A stretch of 64,000 bases of DNA, taken from the NCBI GenBank assembly GCA_018266755.1, contig JAFDZW010000007.1, forward strand, positions 62,001-126,000, in the 5' to 3' direction. A model generated the notes under the pieces. The model saw only the letters and a list, made by a program, of their open reading frames with translations, was not told the origin of the DNA and did no database searches. The translations under genes were made by a program, and so were the position numbers. Position 1 is the stretch's first letter, and every line of letters starts with the position of its first letter. Source of the stretch: Bacteroidota bacterium. GTDB taxonomy: Bacteria; Bacteroidota; Ignavibacteria; Palsa-1295. This document shows positions 48,794-58,277 of the stretch, piece after piece.

Positions 48794-49753
48794 CTACCCT
48801 TCTTGCCAGAACCCCATCTTCGAGAACTTCTTGACTCGTCTGGCGAGTGACGCACCGCCGCCGAAGGATTCGTTCTTGCGAAGGTTTGTGATCTCTTCGA
48901 CCAACACCGAACGCATCGTCGCATACATCGTATCCGGATCGCGATGAGCGCCGCCAAGCGGTTCGGGCACCACTCGGTCGATGACCCCGACCGAAAGCAG
49001 ATCGGGTGCGGTAAGCTTCAGAGCTTCGGCAGCTTGTTCTTTATAACCCCAACTGCGCCAGAGGATCGACGAGCACGACTCGGGCGAAATTACTGAGTAC
49101 CATGCATTCTCGAGCATCAGCACGCGGTCGCCAACGCCAATACCGAGTGCGCCGCCGGAGGCGCCTTCGCCGATGACGACGATCACGATCGGCACTTCGA
49201 GCTTCGACATCTCAAGGAGGTTTCGTGCGATAGCCTCCGCTTGGCCACGTTCTTCCGCTTCTAACCCCGGAAATGCACCCGGTGTATCGAGGAGGCACAC
49301 GATCGGTTTCGAGAACTTCTCGGCAAGTTTGAATAAGCGCAATGCCTTGCGATATCCTTCCGGGTTCGGCATCCCGAAGTTACGATAGACGTTCTGCTTC
49401 GTATCGCGTCCTTTCTGATGACCCACGAAGAGTACCGAGCCAACGCCGTCGAGCGTTCCGAATCCGCCGACGATCGCCGGATCATCACGAACGCCCCGGT
49501 CGCCGTGCAGTTCGATGAAATCGGATGTCAGCGCATTGATATAGTCGAGTGTGTACGGCCGCTCCGGATGACGAGCGAGCTGTACACGTTGCCATCGTGA
49601 AAGATGTTCGAAGATCTCCTTCCGGAGTTCTTCTACCTTCAGCTCCATCGATACGATCTCTTCGGAGAGATCGACGTCGAGCGAGCGCATTTCGCTGATC
49701 TTCGATTCGAGCTCGACGATCGGCTTTTCAAAATCCAGTGTAACTGATGCCAT
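48794..49753 (-). CDS. accA: Acetyl-CoA carboxylase carboxyltransferase subunit alpha
   Basis: A 319-residue protein of the AccA family. N-terminal helices ([18 protein letters not shown]) are followed by [60 protein letters not shown], and the oxyanion region [20 protein letters not shown] with [16 protein letters not shown]. It transfers carboxyl from biotin to acetyl-CoA with AccD, which is not in the window. Length is normal. Confidence 0.97.
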   Translation of the reverse strand: MASVTLDFEKPIVELESKISEMRSLDVDLSEEIVSMELKVEELRKEIFEHLSRWQRVQLARHPERPYTLDYINALTSDFIELHGDRGVRDDPAIVGGFGTLDGVGSVLFVGHQKGRDTKQNVYRNFGMPNPEGYRKALRLFKLAEKFSKPIVCLLDTPGAFPGLEAEERGQAEAIARNLLEMSKLEVPIVIVVIGEGASGGALGIGVGDRVLMLENAWYSVISPESCSSILWRSWGYKEQAAEALKLTAPDLLSVGVIDRVVPEPLGGAHRDPDTMYATMRSVLVEEITNLRKNESFGGGASLARRVKKFSKMGFWQEG

Positions 49754-49774
49754 AGATGCGGCCTTTGCAGGTGC

Positions 49775-50473
49775 TTACTGAACTGAAAACGTTACTTTGA
49801 GGGTAGCAGACTTTCTGACTTTCTGAGGATTCAGCCCCGAGACGATTACGCCCCGATGCTCCTCTTCCTCTTCGCGGCCCATGCCGCCGCCCGAAGCAGC
49901 ACCCTCGGCAGCAGCGTCGCCGATCGAGAGGATCGCTCCCAGCTTGCCACCCATTTGCTCGGCCAAACGCTCGGCCTTCTCGCGGGCTTCGGCTAATGCC
50001 TTCTTGCCCGCTGATTCCTCCAACTCATCTTTATTCGAACTTCCGTAGCTTGCGATCGACACGTTGCTCGCACCGGCAAGCGTACCTGCATCGATGATCT
50101 TCGGCACATTTGCAAGGGTACGAACGCGGATCTGATAGGTCACCATCAGATGATATCCGGCCAAATGCGGCGTTGCCCCACCGCCGCCAGAGTAATCGTA
50201 GCTCGGGCTCAATGCCGTTCCCTGCTGTTCGATATCGGAAGATGCTACGCCTGCGTCGGCAATCGCTTTACGCAAGCGCATGCCAGCATCGTCGCAACGG
50301 GAGAATACTCCCTGCGCGGTTTGGTCCTGTGCAGAGACCATCATCGTTACAAGCGCATAATCCGGTTTCGCTTCGACGCTGCCGTCACCGATGACCGTGA
50401 TCGTCCGTTGTGCAACGGCCGAAAGCGGCAGGAGTGCCGCTGCAAGAACCAGTAGTATCGTTCGTACTTTCAT
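49775..50473 (-). CDS. SIMPL domain (DUF541) exported protein
   Basis: A 232-residue protein with a signal peptide (ILLVLAAALLPLSAVAQ) and the SIMPL/DUF541 domain: ITVIGDGSVEAKPDYALVTM, IEQQGTALSPSYDYSGG, KALAEAREKAERLAEQMGGK, and the C-terminal strand. Members are periplasmic or outer-membrane and of unknown role; some relate to oxidative stress or IRAK-like names only. ATG 50473 gives the signal peptide. It is 38 bases after the polysaccharide operon's last gene. Confidence 0.88.
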   Translation of the reverse strand: MKVRTILLVLAAALLPLSAVAQRTITVIGDGSVEAKPDYALVTMMVSAQDQTAQGVFSRCDDAGMRLRKAIADAGVASSDIEQQGTALSPSYDYSGGGGATPHLAGYHLMVTYQIRVRTLANVPKIIDAGTLAGASNVSIASYGSSNKDELEESAGKKALAEAREKAERLAEQMGGKLGAILSIGDAAAEGAASGGGMGREEEEEHRGVIVSGLNPQKVRKSATLKVTFSVQ

Positions 50474-50511
50474 AGTGATATACGAGTATTTCGTGAAGTA
50501 CAAAACACGTG

Positions 50512-52536
50512 TCAGACCGATTTGTTCGAGAACAATTTCCGCAGCAGAATCTCCAAATCCATCCCCACCGAGTGGTGCCGCGCATAATAGAGATTCATCT
50601 GCTCGATATCCTCGGTCCGCAGCAACCCCGAAACGGGTCCGCCGGCTACGTCACAGAGACTCACCACACCTGTCTTGGCAAGTGGCAGTTGCCCTGAGCC
50701 AACCGCTTTAATGCCAACAAGCGATCGTTTCCCACGCAAGACCTCGCCAAGTTCCGACGCCAGGTGTTTTGCGCCCTCGGTGCGCGCTACCGCGGCACTT
50801 GCGAGAACGAACGGATACGCAACCGTTGCTCCGATAATATCCATAAGACGCTTTGCGAAGCGGTGGCTCATCTTTTGAATATTATACTCGAGCGGCATCA
50901 GTGTTAATGCTTCCGGACTTTCCGGCGGACGGATGAGCTCGATCTTCGAACGCGATAACAGGACGTCACTTGCCTGTGGTACAACATTAAAACTTACCTC
51001 GAACGTAAGGTCTTCACCTGAGATTGAGTGCATCGCCGCGAGCATCTCGGAATAGGAGATGCCTTCTGCCGGGAAGATTACCTGCGAGATGCGTTCGTCA
51101 CGCACGATGCGAGCGAGCATACCGAGATCGCCTTTGATCGGGATGCCCGTCATCACTTCGGTACCGATGCGCGAGAGATCGCGGTCAATGAACCCAAGCA
51201 GACGGTAACGTCGTGCAAAGCCCGACGAAAGCAGCAAGCCTGCGATCCGCTCGGATTCGACTCCCGTCCCGACGATCACGGTATTGCGCAAGGCCGGACG
51301 TGCCGAGCCTTCGCCGCCGAAACGGATGCGGTCGGCCCATCGCATCAGCGATCGGAACACGATCATGAGCACGCCGCCTGCGGCAGTCGTCAGTAACACG
51401 AGCGAACGGCTCGATGGGATCTCTTTGAAGAAGTACGTCAGTGACGACAGGACGATCAGCACCGCCGGCATTGCCAGCAGCACAGGCCTTGATCGGCGGC
51501 GCTCGCCCGTTGCATACGCTCCCACCATCGAGAGCACGATTGCAGTGACTACCGCCGGTACAATCACCGCCCACGGATAGTCGATGCGTGGCAAGCCGAA
51601 AATCGAACCGAGCAAGTATCGGGTGACAAGCAGCACCGAGATCATCGTCAGGGCAATATCCCCGCCGAGCATAAACAGCGCACCGCGATACTTCTTTGCG
51701 AACGCGATCAACGTGCGCGCACTGATACCCAAGCGCAGCAGTATCGTGAAGAGCACGTTCGAGCCGTAGTGCTTCCTGACGAAGATGTGCATTGCTTCGT
51801 AGAAGACCTTCACTTCGTTAATCACACTTCGGCGTGTCGATTCACCCTGGAAGTGAACGGTGGACGTCGAATGGACATAGTACACTTTGTGCCCGGTCTC
51901 TTTGACCCGATAGCAGAGATCGAGATCCTCGCCGTACATGAAGAATGCCTCGTCGAATCCCTGCGTAGCCTCGTATGCGTTGCGCGAAAGCACCATGAAC
52001 GCGCCGCTGATGGCATCGACCTCGTAGGTATCGTCGATGCTTTTATAGGTGAGATTATATTGTGCGAACCACGGTGACTTCGGAAAAAACGTCGAGAACC
52101 CGAACAACTTTGTGAAGCTGGCCCATGGTGTCGGGAATCCGCGGCGGCAGGAGATCTGAAACGAACCGTCGGCATTGAGCAGCTTGCAGCCGGCAAGGCC
52201 GGCATCGGGATGGCTGCGCATGAAATCCACCATCGTGCGTAGCGTGTCTTCGCCGAGAATCGTATCGGGATTGAGGAGCAACAGGTAGTCACCGGTCGCC
52301 CCCTTCATGGCCAGATTGTTGGCCTTACCGAATCCGAGATTTTGATCGGACGCGAAGAGAGTAACGTCAGGATATGCCGAGCGGACCATTTCCGCGCTGC
52401 CGTCGCGCGATGCGTTATCGACGACAAAGATCTCACCGCTCAGTCCGCCTGCCACAAGCGAGCGCTTGACGCTATCGAGCGCCCCGCGCAAGAACTCGCG
52501 CACATTATAGCTGACGATGACGATCGAAATATCCAT
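50512..52536 (-). CDS. GT2 glycosyltransferase fused to a shortened polyprenyl glycosylphosphotransferase
   Basis: A 674-residue protein with three parts. Residues 1-240 are a GT2 domain of the rhamnosyltransferase type: IVIVSYNVREFLRGALDSVK, NLGFGKANNLAMKGATGDYL, LLLNPDT, FDEAFFMYGEDLDLCYRVKE. Residues 270-400 hold four membrane helices. Residues about 418-520 are a Rossmann domain (NTVIVGTGVESERIAGLLLS). Residues 558-674 resemble a sugar-phosphotransferase end (HRFAKRLMDIIGATVAY, SLVGIKAVGSG, KTGVVSLCDVAGG, MDLEILLRKLF), but the segment with the catalytic KFRSM motif is missing. ATG 52536 matches the GT2 N terminus. Last gene of the operon. Confidence 0.83.
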   Translation of the reverse strand: MDISIVIVSYNVREFLRGALDSVKRSLVAGGLSGEIFVVDNASRDGSAEMVRSAYPDVTLFASDQNLGFGKANNLAMKGATGDYLLLLNPDTILGEDTLRTMVDFMRSHPDAGLAGCKLLNADGSFQISCRRGFPTPWASFTKLFGFSTFFPKSPWFAQYNLTYKSIDDTYEVDAISGAFMVLSRNAYEATQGFDEAFFMYGEDLDLCYRVKETGHKVYYVHSTSTVHFQGESTRRSVINEVKVFYEAMHIFVRKHYGSNVLFTILLRLGISARTLIAFAKKYRGALFMLGGDIALTMISVLLVTRYLLGSIFGLPRIDYPWAVIVPAVVTAIVLSMVGAYATGERRRSRPVLLAMPAVLIVLSSLTYFFKEIPSSRSLVLLTTAAGGVLMIVFRSLMRWADRIRFGGEGSARPALRNTVIVGTGVESERIAGLLLSSGFARRYRLLGFIDRDLSRIGTEVMTGIPIKGDLGMLARIVRDERISQVIFPAEGISYSEMLAAMHSISGEDLTFEVSFNVVPQASDVLLSRSKIELIRPPESPEALTLMPLEYNIQKMSHRFAKRLMDIIGATVAYPFVLASAAVARTEGAKHLASELGEVLRGKRSLVGIKAVGSGQLPLAKTGVVSLCDVAGGPVSGLLRTEDIEQMNLYYARHHSVGMDLEILLRKLFSNKSV

Positions 52537-52552
52537 CGAGACGCATAAATAC

Positions 52553-53296
52553 TCAGAGTTCGCCGGAAAGCGATTTGAGTTTGAGCTTCCAGACAAGCGT
52601 CATCGCTTCGCGGACGATCGACTTATTCATTTTGCTCGTACCGGCACGGCGATCGACGAAAACAATGGGGATTTCTTTGATGCGAAACTTCTTGCGCCAC
52701 GCGCGAAAATTCATTTCGATCTGGAAGGCATAGCCGTTCGAGTGAATGCTGTCGAGATCGATAGCTTCGAGTACGGCGCGTCGAAAACACTTGAATCCGC
52801 CGGTCGTATCGTATACCCTGATGCCGGTCACAATACGGGCATACTTGTTCGCATAATACGATAGCAGCAGTCGGCGCAGCGGCCAGTTCGCAACGTTCGC
52901 ACCGCTGATGTAGCGCGAGCCGAGCACGAGATCGTAGTCGTTGATTTCGCGCAAAAAATTCGGGACTTCGTCGGGGTCATGCGAAAAGTCGGCGTCCATC
53001 TCGAAGAGATAATCGAACCCCTGCTTCAGACCGTACTTGAAGCCGTCGACATACGCTGTACCAAGTCCCATCTTTCCCGGTCGCGGCAGCAGATGTAGCC
53101 GTTCGGGACCGATCTCGGGAAGCGCCTGCAAGCGTCGTACGATATCCGCCGTGCCGTCGGGCGAATTGTCGTCAACGATCAGCACCGACAGACTGACATC
53201 CGGCGTCTTGGGTTCTTGCGCCAGCACCGCGCGGATAATGTTCTCGACATTATCGGCCTCGTTATACGTGGGAATAATGACCAGTGCTCGTTTCAT
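52553..53296 (-). CDS. Polyprenol-phosphate mannose synthase-like GT2
   Basis: A 247-residue GT2 enzyme: RALVIIPTYNEADNVENIIR, VLIVDDNSPDGTADIVRRLQ, GLGTAYVDGFKYGLKQGFDY, EMDADFSHDPDEV (DxD-like) and YDTTGGFKCFRRAVLEA. This is the catalytic domain of Dpm1/Ppm1, which makes polyprenyl-phosphate mannose (or another sugar) from GDP-mannose, used as donor by the GT-C enzymes at the other end of the operon. No membrane tail is fused. It overlaps the DegT gene by ATGA. Confidence 0.92.
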   Translation of the reverse strand: MKRALVIIPTYNEADNVENIIRAVLAQEPKTPDVSLSVLIVDDNSPDGTADIVRRLQALPEIGPERLHLLPRPGKMGLGTAYVDGFKYGLKQGFDYLFEMDADFSHDPDEVPNFLREINDYDLVLGSRYISGANVANWPLRRLLLSYYANKYARIVTGIRVYDTTGGFKCFRRAVLEAIDLDSIHSNGYAFQIEMNFRAWRKKFRIKEIPIVFVDRRAGTSKMNKSIVREAMTLVWKLKLKSLSGEL

Positions 53297-54441
53297 TGTG
53301 CTACAGACTGGGTAACCTCGACGAGTGTTGAAGCAATAAACTCGGCATCATTATCCGTCAGCTCCGAGTGCATCGGAAGCGAGAGGATATGCGCCGATGC
53401 GCGTTCCGCGTTCGGGAAATCGCCGACCTTGCCGCCGAACGACGCATACGCCGGTTGAAGATGTAACGGAATCGGATAATAAATGTTCGACGGCACTCCG
53501 GCGGTTTTCAAGCCGGCCATGACGGCTTGACGATCGACGGAGAGCATGACCGAATACTGATGCCAGATCGGCTCGGCATGCGGATCGACCGTTGGCGTCG
53601 TAATGAGCGACGAATGCGGCGCGAGTATCTTCGTATAGATCACAGCAACTTCGCGGCGACGAGCATTCCACTCGTCGAGATACTTCAACTTCACGCCGAG
53701 AATTGCAGCCTGCATCGAATCCAGTCGCGAGTTCACGCCGAGGCGATCGTGATGATACGTTACCGACGCTCCGTGATTGCAGATCGATCGGATGATCGTG
53801 GCGAGCTCGTCGTCGTTCGACGTGATCATGCCCGCGTCGCCGAATGCACCAAGATTCTTCGAGGGGTAGTACGAAATCGTAGCGATATCGCCGAACGTGC
53901 AGGCCATCTTGCCGTCCCATTTTGCGCCGACAACCTGTGCGCCATCTTCGATGACACGGAGGCGATGCTTCTTCGCGATCTCAAGAATGCGAGTAATGTT
54001 CGCCGGCTGACCAAAGAGATGCACCGGCAGAATTGCTTTCGTGCGAGGAGTGATCGCCGCTTCGATCTTCCCGACGTCGATGTTGAACGTATCGGGATCG
54101 ATATCGACGTAGACCGGTCGGGCACCGAGCAGTGCGATCGTTTCGGTCGTAGCGACGAAGGTGAATGGTGTTGTGATGATTTCATCGCCTAGACCGATGC
54201 CGAGCGCCATCATCGCAATCTGCAGCGCATCGGTACCCGATGCGCAGGCAATCGCATGCTTCGAACCCAAATAGGCTTCCATCTCACGCTCGAACTGCTT
54301 CACGGCCGGACCATTAATATAGGCTCCGCTGCGCAGCACTGCGAGCACCGCTTCATCGAATTCCGACTGATACCGACGGTATTGGCCGACCACATCGACC
54401 ATCTGAATCGCTCTTGAACGCACTTCCGATACTGTATTCAT
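53293..54441 (-). CDS. DegT/DnrJ/EryC1/StrS family aminotransferase
   Basis: A 382-residue PLP-dependent aminotransferase acting on nucleotide keto-sugars. Visible sites are SGAYINGPAVKQFEREMEAY, CASGTDALQIAMMALG, DEIITTPFTFVATTETIALL, VIEDGAQVVGAKWDGK, the Schiff-base Lys in YYPSKNLGAFGDAGM, and NSRLDSMQAAIL. It would supply an amino-deoxy sugar for the polysaccharide. ATG 54441 lies directly after the preceding TAA (TAATATG); a GTG at 54456 is too close to a possible ribosome site. Confidence 0.93.
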   Translation of the reverse strand: MNTVSEVRSRAIQMVDVVGQYRRYQSEFDEAVLAVLRSGAYINGPAVKQFEREMEAYLGSKHAIACASGTDALQIAMMALGIGLGDEIITTPFTFVATTETIALLGARPVYVDIDPDTFNIDVGKIEAAITPRTKAILPVHLFGQPANITRILEIAKKHRLRVIEDGAQVVGAKWDGKMACTFGDIATISYYPSKNLGAFGDAGMITSNDDELATIIRSICNHGASVTYHHDRLGVNSRLDSMQAAILGVKLKYLDEWNARRREVAVIYTKILAPHSSLITTPTVDPHAEPIWHQYSVMLSVDRQAVMAGLKTAGVPSNIYYPIPLHLQPAYASFGGKVGDFPNAERASAHILSLPMHSELTDNDAEFIASTLVEVTQSVAQ

Positions 54442-54442
54442 A

Positions 54443-55867
54443 TTATGCTTGTCCACTTCCTCGTAACATCACGTATGCCGTTCTCAGGAGGATCTTCAGA
54501 TCGAGACGGAACGACATCGACTCGATATACATCAGATCGTATTTCAACTTGTTGCGCACATCGTCCATTGTTTCGTCGTACTTATCCATCGTCGCCTGAT
54601 AGAGACTGGTGATCCCGGGCCGTACACGCAATCGGCGTCGATAATACGGGATCTCCTTCTGTAGCGTCTCGACGAAATAACTGCGCTCCGGTCTGGGGCC
54701 GACGAGCGACATATTCCCGATCAGTACATTCCAGAACTGCGGCACTTCGTCAAGATGTGTTTTGCGCAGAAATCGGCCGAACGGGGTCACGCGCGGGTCG
54801 TTTTTCTGCGCCCACTGCGGGCCGCCTTTTTCGGCATCGGTGGACATCGAACGAAATTTGAAGATCTGGAACGGCACACCGTTCTTTCCGACCCGCTCCT
54901 GATGATAGATGACCGGACCCGGAGAGGAAAGTTTCACGCCAAGTGCGATCAATATCCAGACCGGGAGCCCGATAACGATAATAATCGCACTGATCGTAAT
55001 ATCCATCACTCGCTTGGTCACTTCTTCCCACGGGCGCATGATCTCCGGATTGACATCGATCAACGGAAAGCCGTAGATCTCCCGTGTACGTGCCTGGCCG
55101 GAAATGATATCATATAAATCGGGCAATATTTTGAGCCCCACATTCATCCCGGAGAGGCGTCCGAGCAGATCGAGCAGACGGTCGTGTTCACCGGAGTTGA
55201 GTGTGATCAGCACCTCGCGAACCTTGTGCGTTTCGATCACGCGTTCGATCTCGTCATAATGCCCGAGCAACCGGAGCTGGCCGTTCGTATGTGTATCGTC
55301 GGCCGTCACAGCTTGCACATAGCCAAGCACATCGTACCCCAGCCGCTTCGCACGTGTCAAATTATGCGCCAGTTGAAGTGACCGGCGATACTCGCCAACG
55401 ACGATCGCAGGGCGCAGACCGATTCCGGACTCGAGCAGACGGCGTTGCGCATACCGAACGATCAGCCGAACGGTCACGGTCATCGTCGACACACAAACGA
55501 AATACAGCAGCCCCAGCACTCGGGGATCGTTCCGGATCGGCAGTGTATCCTTCGGGGTCAGCGGATCCCACAATACGACGAGCATGAAGGCAAGTGTGCC
55601 GGCAGCGGTGGTCTTGAGCACCGTGACAATCTCGTCGAACATCGGCCGGACATACCACGAGCGATATAACCCAAAGAATAAGAAGGCGAGCAGCCAGAAT
55701 GCATAGAGCACGAATGCGCTCTGCAGCACCAATGGCAAATGGATACTCCCCTGACGGACGATGAACCACCCGGAATAGAAGCGCAGCCAATAGAACAGAA
55801 CATACGAGCCCATGATGGCGATCAGATCGCCAACCAATAAGCTGATCAGTTCTTTCCTTCTTGACAT
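54443..55867 (-). CDS. Undecaprenyl-phosphate sugar phosphotransferase (WbaP/WcaJ type)
   Basis: A 474-residue complete polyprenyl glycosylphosphotransferase. Five N-terminal membrane helices, a CoA-binding-like Rossmann domain (RPAIVVGEYRRSLQLAHNLT) and the catalytic bacterial-transferase domain: VIYHQERVGKNGVPFQIFKF, FRSMSTDAEKGG, THLDEVPQFWNVLIGNMSLV, GPRPERSYFVETLQKEIPYY, RVRPGITSLYQATMD. It starts repeat-unit synthesis by moving a sugar-1-phosphate to undecaprenyl phosphate in the inner membrane. Confidence 0.95.
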   Translation of the reverse strand: MSRRKELISLLVGDLIAIMGSYVLFYWLRFYSGWFIVRQGSIHLPLVLQSAFVLYAFWLLAFLFFGLYRSWYVRPMFDEIVTVLKTTAAGTLAFMLVVLWDPLTPKDTLPIRNDPRVLGLLYFVCVSTMTVTVRLIVRYAQRRLLESGIGLRPAIVVGEYRRSLQLAHNLTRAKRLGYDVLGYVQAVTADDTHTNGQLRLLGHYDEIERVIETHKVREVLITLNSGEHDRLLDLLGRLSGMNVGLKILPDLYDIISGQARTREIYGFPLIDVNPEIMRPWEEVTKRVMDITISAIIIVIGLPVWILIALGVKLSSPGPVIYHQERVGKNGVPFQIFKFRSMSTDAEKGGPQWAQKNDPRVTPFGRFLRKTHLDEVPQFWNVLIGNMSLVGPRPERSYFVETLQKEIPYYRRRLRVRPGITSLYQATMDKYDETMDDVRNKLKYDLMYIESMSFRLDLKILLRTAYVMLRGSGQA

Positions 55868-55868
55868 A

Positions 55869-57068
55869 TCAGTGTCCGCTTACTCCGTTGATAGTCGCTG
55901 CATCCGCACGGGTCGCCGGTTTCCAGATCACCTGATCGCTATGGGTAATGAAGAGTATCGTCCCCCACAAATACGCGACGTTCATCGCGAAGAACCATGA
56001 TAGTTGATCCAGTATCGGAACACGCACATTCAACGAATTCAGTATCAGCCCAAGGGCACAAATCGCCGAGAGCCCGGCCCCTGCGGCAACGACCGCGAGA
56101 CACCACATACTCCCGCTCAGTGCGACTCCGATCGACGCGAAAACGATCGATGCCACCGCAAGTGTCGGCGTCAGCCAGCGTAGCAGCTTATGCGACCACA
56201 ACAGTAGCGCGGCGCGACCTCCACGAGGCAGTAACAATTCCGGAAAGTAGGACAACGTGTGAAAGCCTCGCGATGCCGAGCGGACCTTGCGACGAAACTC
56301 ATCGCGCAACGTTCGAGCGAACAGATCGCTCGAGACAGAACGTGCTTCGGAGACGATCCTATACCCTTGACGAAGGACCGAAAGCACGACAAAAAAATCG
56401 TCGTGGATTAACCCATCCGGCAGCGGAACCCACAACCGTCTGCGAAGCGAGTAGTTCGCACCCGATAGACCGACCGTGGAGTAGTACATACTCTCGGCCG
56501 TGCGGATCATCTGTTCTTTGTCGGTGTACCCTTTCTCCGAATCGTACACCGACGAGCTCTCCGGGCTGTAAATATCGTTCATTCCCGCAACCGCACCGAT
56601 ATGCTCATCGGAGTAATGCCGCGTCTGAAGCCGAAGCACATCGGTGGCAAGACGAATATCGGCATCGGTAAAAAATAATATAGGGGTGGTTGCATGTCGG
56701 ACAAGATCGTTGAGCACTGCGATCTTTCCGCGCTGCTCGGGAAAGTAGAATGCCTTGACCGACGAATGTGACTGTGAGTAGCGCTGAAGGATCTCGTTGG
56801 TTGCATCGCGCGAGCCGTCCGAACCGACGAGAATTTGAAACCGATCCTTCGGATAGTCTAGCGCCAACAACGAATCGAGACACGAGACAATCACGCGCTC
56901 TTCATTATGGACCGAGAGGATCACCGATACTGCCGGCTCGTCGGTCCGATCAGTAGCGATCGGACGAACACCACGCGCCGCGATGCGCCGGATCATCGGA
57001 GGGTAGAGCACATAGCAATACACCACCGCGCCGATGCAGAGAACAATCCCTATCGTGACAACTATCAT
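55869..57068 (-). CDS. Membrane-bound GT2 family glycosyltransferase
   Basis: A 399-residue GT2 enzyme with an N-terminal helix (IGIVLCIGAVVYCYVLYPP) and three C-terminal helices. Catalytic parts: VSVILSVHNEERVIVSCLDS, VGSDGSRDATNEILQRYS, RGKIAVLNDLVRHATTPILF, FTDADIR, and ANYSLRRRLWVPLPDGLIHD, DFFVVLSVLRQGYRI. It resembles bacterial beta-glycan synthase-like enzymes. ATGA-type overlap with the next gene. Confidence 0.9.
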   Translation of the reverse strand: MIVVTIGIVLCIGAVVYCYVLYPPMIRRIAARGVRPIATDRTDEPAVSVILSVHNEERVIVSCLDSLLALDYPKDRFQILVGSDGSRDATNEILQRYSQSHSSVKAFYFPEQRGKIAVLNDLVRHATTPILFFTDADIRLATDVLRLQTRHYSDEHIGAVAGMNDIYSPESSSVYDSEKGYTDKEQMIRTAESMYYSTVGLSGANYSLRRRLWVPLPDGLIHDDFFVVLSVLRQGYRIVSEARSVSSDLFARTLRDEFRRKVRSASRGFHTLSYFPELLLPRGGRAALLLWSHKLLRWLTPTLAVASIVFASIGVALSGSMWCLAVVAAGAGLSAICALGLILNSLNVRVPILDQLSWFFAMNVAYLWGTILFITHSDQVIWKPATRADAATINGVSGH

Positions 57069-58273
57069 GCGTGTGTATGAACGACATCCCGATAGGCTTG
57101 CTCGAACTCATGGGCGATGTGGTCCCACGAGTATTCTTCGACGGCGAGTCGTCGTGCGTTCGTCGCGATCGTCGCTCGCAGCGTCGGGTCGGCAAGGAGT
57201 CCTTGGACTGCGGTAGCGAACGAGTCGGCGTCATCGCGCAAGAGAATATGCATTCCGTCGACCCCTTTGTTGCCTTCGGCACCGATACGGGTCGAGACCA
57301 CCGCCTTCGCTGCTGCAAAAAAGTCCAGGAGCTTCAGCCGCATTCCCCCACCGACACGGAGCGGACACACGAGCACCTGCGCTTTCGCCAAATACGGGCG
57401 AACATCGGGCACCCGGCCATGCAGACGAACCCTCCCGTTCGAACCGGAAGCCAGATCGGTCAGCCGGTCAGTACCGTTTCCGACGATGTCAAAGCCTATT
57501 TTCGGGTAGTGTTCAACAATTTGCGGGAAGATTTCCTTCGCGAAAAACGTCACTGCATCGAGATTCGGCTCCCAGTCCATCCCCCCGATCCATAGTATGC
57601 TATCCTCTTCCAGATCAATGGGTTGTGGAGCAAAATACGCCGTATCCACGCCGGCAGGTATCAACCTATACTTCGCCTGCGGGACGTAGTGGCGCATTTG
57701 GGCCTCGTCTTCTGGCGTGATCGCTACAGTCAGGTCGTGCCCTGCAATCATCGCGGTCTCTTCGATGAGCATCCGGTGTGCGTGGACTTTGGCGAGCAAC
57801 TTCGCTATCGGATTTTTAGTATTTGCAGCAAACCGGCGGTAAATCTGTGTCTCGAAATTATGCTCCCGCAAAATAATGGGCAAGCCATAGTTCTCTTTGA
57901 TCCACTGGCCATACTTACCCATGTGGCAGGCGTCGATATGGATGACATCGAACGTATGCTCCGAGAGCATCCGGCGCAAGAGGTCATACATCTCCGGCAT
58001 CATCCGTCGCTCGATGGGGTACGCGCCGTTGAACAACGTCCGAATCAGCGTTGAATTTCTCGATGGAAGCGGACGAGAGACCAACTCGACGTGCGCGAAT
58101 TGTTGCATTAGCTTCCGTGCTTCGGCCGTCACCGTCGGGTCGGGGTCGGGAAACGTGACAAAGGTTATCTCGTGCCCGAGTCTGGCAATCGCTTCGGTCG
58201 GTTTATAGATACCGATCGCACCACCGTCAGTCAGCGGATACGGAAGTCTCGGGGCCAGTTGCAGAATTCGCAC
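57065..58273 (-). CDS. GT4 family glycosyltransferase
   Basis: A 402-residue GT-B glycosyltransferase. It opens with the typical RILQLAPRLPYPLTDGGAIG (GTG start at 58273 read as Met), has REHNFETQIYRRF in the N-terminal domain, and the C-terminal donor site with AGVDTAYFAPQPIDLEEDSI, LWIGGMDWEPNLDAV, LCPLRVGGGMRLKLLDFFA. The frame is open upstream to 58435, but that part overlaps another gene and shows no family similarity. It follows the upstream GT2 stop by four bases. Confidence 0.92.
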   Translation of the reverse strand: MRILQLAPRLPYPLTDGGAIGIYKPTEAIARLGHEITFVTFPDPDPTVTAEARKLMQQFAHVELVSRPLPSRNSTLIRTLFNGAYPIERRMMPEMYDLLRRMLSEHTFDVIHIDACHMGKYGQWIKENYGLPIILREHNFETQIYRRFAANTKNPIAKLLAKVHAHRMLIEETAMIAGHDLTVAITPEDEAQMRHYVPQAKYRLIPAGVDTAYFAPQPIDLEEDSILWIGGMDWEPNLDAVTFFAKEIFPQIVEHYPKIGFDIVGNGTDRLTDLASGSNGRVRLHGRVPDVRPYLAKAQVLVCPLRVGGGMRLKLLDFFAAAKAVVSTRIGAEGNKGVDGMHILLRDDADSFATAVQGLLADPTLRATIATNARRLAVEEYSWDHIAHEFEQAYRDVVHTHA

Positions 58274-58277
58274 GTCG

